Assembly: GCF_021726475.1 (NCBI RefSeq)
Contig: NZ_JAKJRU010000004.1
Coordinates: 62,001 to 126,000, forward strand
DNA length: 64,000 bases
Direction: 5' to 3'
Source of the DNA: Pseudomonas oligotrophica
Lineage (GTDB): Bacteria; Pseudomonadota; Gammaproteobacteria; Pseudomonadales; Pseudomonadaceae
Below the pieces are notes generated by a model that was not told the origin of the DNA, did no database searches, and was given only the letters and a program-made list of their open reading frames with translations. The translations under genes were made by a program, and so were the position numbers. Below, piece after piece: positions 61,591 through 64,000 of the stretch. How positions within the stretch are numbered: position 1 is the first letter of the stretch; each line of letters opens with the position of its first letter.

Positions 61591-63799
61591 CCGTCCGGCC
61601 GTGACCCTGCCAGGAGAGAACCTGCTGCCCAGCGATGCCGAAGTGGATGCGCTGGTGCGCGCCGAGCACGGCAATCCATTCGCCATCCTCGGCCCGCATG
61701 CGGACGGCGATGGCCAGGTGATCCGCGCCTACCTGCCCAATGCGCTGGGCGTCGAGGTGCTCGACCGGGCCGGTACCAACGTCCTCGGCAGCATGGAGCA
61801 GGGCCAGGTGCCGGGGCTGTTCTTCCTCCGCCTGGCCAACCACCAGCCCTACCTGTTGCGCATCCGCTGGGCCGGCGGCGAGCAGCTCACCGAGGACCCT
61901 TACAGCTTCGGCCCGCAGCTTGGCGAGACGGATATCTACCTGTTCTCCGAGGGCAACCACCGCCAGCTCGGCCGGGTGTTCGGCTCGCAGGTGGTGGAGG
62001 TCGACGGCGTCCCGGGCGTGCGCTTCGCGGTCTGGGCGCCCAATGCGCGGCGCGTCTCGGTGGTCGGCAGCTTCAACGGCTGGGACGGCCGCCGCCACCC
62101 GATGCGCCTGCGCATTCCGTCTGGCGTCTGGGAACTGTTCATCCCGCGGCTGAAGCCGGGCGATGCCTACAAGTACGAGATCCTCGGCCCGCACGGCGTG
62201 CTGCCGCTCAAGGCCGACCCGGTGGCGCTGGCCACCGAACTGCCGCCCGGTACCGCCTCGCTGGTGGCGCGCCCGCTGGAGTACGACTGGCAGGACGGCA
62301 GCTGGCTGCAGCAGCGGGCGACGCGGCAGAAGGTCGACCAGCCGATGAGCATCTACGAGGTGCACGCCGGCTCCTGGCGGCGCGATGGTGGCGACGATGG
62401 CCGGCTCTACGACTGGCACGAGCTGGCCGAGCGGCTGATTCCCTACGTGGTGGAGATGGGCTTCACCCACATCGAGCTGATGCCGATCATGGAGCACCCC
62501 TTCGGCGGCTCCTGGGGCTACCAGCCGCTTTCGCAGTTCGCACCCAGCGCGCGCTACGGCACGCCGCACGACTTCGCCGCCTTCGTCGATGCCTGCCACA
62601 AGGCCGGGGTCGGCGTGATCCTCGACTGGGTGCCGGCGCATTTCCCCACCGACGCACACGGCCTGGGCGATTTCGACGGTACTTCGCTGTACGAGTACGA
62701 CCACCCGTTCGAGGGCTTCCATCAGGACTGGGACACCTACATCTACAACCTCGGGCGCACCGAGGTGCACGGCTTCATGCTGGCCTCGGCGCTGCACTGG
62801 CTGCGCGAGTTCCACGTCGATGGCCTGCGCGTGGACGCGGTCGCCTCGATGCTCTACCGCGACTACTCGCGCAAGGAGGGCGAGTGGATTCCCAACCGCC
62901 ACGGCGGCCGCGAGAACCTCGAGGCCATCGACTTCCTGCGTCATCTCAACGACGTGGTGGCGCTGGAGGCGCCCGGGGCCATGGTCATCGCCGAGGAGTC
63001 CACCGCCTTTCCCGGGGTCAGCAAGCCGACCGACCAGGGCGGGCTGGGGTTCTCCTACAAGTGGAACATGGGCTGGATGCACGACACCCTCAAGTACATC
63101 GAGCAAGACCCGGTGCACCGCCAGTACCACCACGACAAGATGACCTTCGGCATGATCTACGCCTACTCGGAGCACTTCGTGCTGCCGATCTCCCACGACG
63201 AGGTGGTGCACGGCAAGGGCTCGCTGATCGACAAGATGCCGGGCGACCGCTGGCAGAAGTTCGCCAACCTGCGCGCCTACCTGTCGTTCATGTGGACGCA
63301 CCCGGGCAAGAAGCTGCTGTTCATGGGCAGCGAGTTCGGCCAGTGGCGCGAGTGGAGCCACGACCGCGAGCTGGACTGGTTCCTGCTGGACGAACCCGAC
63401 CACCGTGGCGTGCAGCAGCTGCTGCGCGACCTCAACCAGCTGTACGCCCGGGAACCGGCGCTGTACGAGCTGGACGCCGACCCGCGTGGGTTCGAGTGGC
63501 TGATCGGCGACGACCGCGGCAACAGCGTGTTCGCCTGGCTGCGCCGCGATGCCGGCGGCCAGCCGCTGCTGGTGCTGTGCAACTTCACCCCGGTGGTGCG
63601 CGAGGGCTATCGGATCGGCGTGCCGCTGGAGACGCGCTGGGTCGAGGTGTTCAACAGCGACGCCGCCTGCTACGGCGGCTCCAACGTCGGCAATGGCGGC
63701 GGGATCGGCGCCGAGGCGATCGCCAGCCACGGCCAGGCGGTCTCGCTGAGCGTCACGTTGCCGCCGCTCGGGGTGCTTATCTTCCGTCCGCAGTCCTGA
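61583..63799 (+). CDS. glgB: 1,4-Alpha-glucan branching enzyme
   Basis: A 738-residue GH13 branching enzyme with an N-terminal CBM48 domain ([20 protein letters not shown]). The catalytic residues are Asp418 ([14 protein letters not shown]) and Glu471 ([10 protein letters not shown]), with a late [11 protein letters not shown] block. It transfers alpha-1,4 segments to alpha-1,6 branches on the glucan made by GlgE. GAGGAGA precedes ATG 61583, which overlaps the treS end. The last 23 bases overlap the convergent gene on the other strand. Confidence 0.97.
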
Positions 63800-64000
63800 G
63801 GCACGCCGGCTGGCCGCGCAGCAACGCGCGGGCCAGCCACGGGCCGCGGCGCAGCAGCGCGCTATGCACCTGGACGAGGTCGGCGCCGGCCGCCAGCCGC
63901 GCCTGCAGGTGCCCGGCGTGCTGGATGCCGCCCACCGACAGCAGCGCCAGTGCGGGGCCGCAGGTCGCCCGCAGCTCGGCCAGCTGCGCGCAGGTGGCAT
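63777..64000 (-). CDS. Dihydroorotate dehydrogenase-like protein, C-terminal fragment
   Basis: The last 73 residues of a gene cut by the window edge; the frame is open to base 64000 and stops at TAA 63779-63777. The peptide [14 protein letters not shown], then [18 protein letters not shown] matches the FMN phosphate-binding end of the dihydroorotate dehydrogenase family (GG and AGA-LVQ motifs). It overlaps the glgB end by 23 bases in opposite orientation. It could be pyrD itself or a related FMN enzyme; the missing part would decide. Confidence 0.6.
   Translation of the reverse strand, partial: ATCAQLAELRATCGPALALLSVGGIQHAGHLQARLAAGADLVQVHSALLRRGPWLARALLRGQPACLRTADGR

Overview
The window is GC-rich chromosomal DNA from a gamma-proteobacterium, most probably Pseudomonas in the broad sense. 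The evidence is two OprD-family porins, a quiC-tetR-aroE-aroQ block like the one I recall from P. aeruginosa (PA0242-PA0245), a glgE-treS/pep2-glgB cluster, a bacterial FAN1 nuclease, galU, gor and hemN. No insertion sequence, integrase, rRNA or CRISPR array was seen.

Layout. 1-1931: end of an MFS transporter gene, a small acidic protein, a RES/Xre toxin-antitoxin pair and tRNA-Leu(UAA). 2137-16877: a catabolic island with a LysR regulator, Rieske oxygenase, aldehyde dehydrogenase, a DddP-like M24 enzyme, a medium-chain reductase, a rubredoxin-rubredoxin reductase fusion, a DAO-family FAD oxidase, a cupin, an MFS carrier, a BCCT transporter and an OprD porin. Two diverged copies of one promoter/leader module sit upstream of its two main transcription units. 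16897-25654: aldo/keto reductase, ABM monooxygenase, a divergent LysR/WrbA-MFS unit, XdhC and a MobA-like nucleotidyltransferase, and a TrkH/KtrA potassium system whose KtrA frame is broken. 25657-32310: TonB-dependent receptor with a Fur-like box, ECF sigma and small anti-sigma, HAD dehalogenase, TetR, an unknown protein and a Cys-repeat cytochrome c. 32369-44566: tricarboxylate-type TctBAC transporter plus OprD porin, IclR regulator, Gfo/Idh/MocA oxidoreductase with a TIM-barrel partner, QuiC, TetR, AroE and AroQ. 44580-55870: DNA repair pair (FAN1 and an iron-sulfur helicase), HemN, a chemoreceptor with a c-type haem motif, GalU, glyoxalase-like protein, glutathione reductase, PCu(A)C copper chaperone and a small protein. 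56131-64000: GlgE, TreS-maltokinase and GlgB, then the end of a dihydroorotate dehydrogenase-like gene.

How the genes work together. The first island looks built to import a quaternary ammonium or sulfonium compound (porin and BCCT) and break it down. The oxygenase has a glutamate in the electron-bridge position, as I recall for carnitine and glycine-betaine oxygenases. The M24 enzyme keeps, at matching spacing, all the metal and catalytic residues I recall from the DMSP lyase DddP. The natural substrate is not settled by sequence. The second island takes quinate/shikimate-type compounds through dehydroquinate (AroQ) and dehydroshikimate (AroE, QuiC) to protocatechuate. All four promoter regions there carry a box close to the PcaR operator, and three also carry a GGTTARTAC-like motif, so the TTT transporter and the MocA/TIM pair probably belong to the same regulon. 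The last cluster converts trehalose to maltose-1-phosphate and then to branched alpha-glucan.
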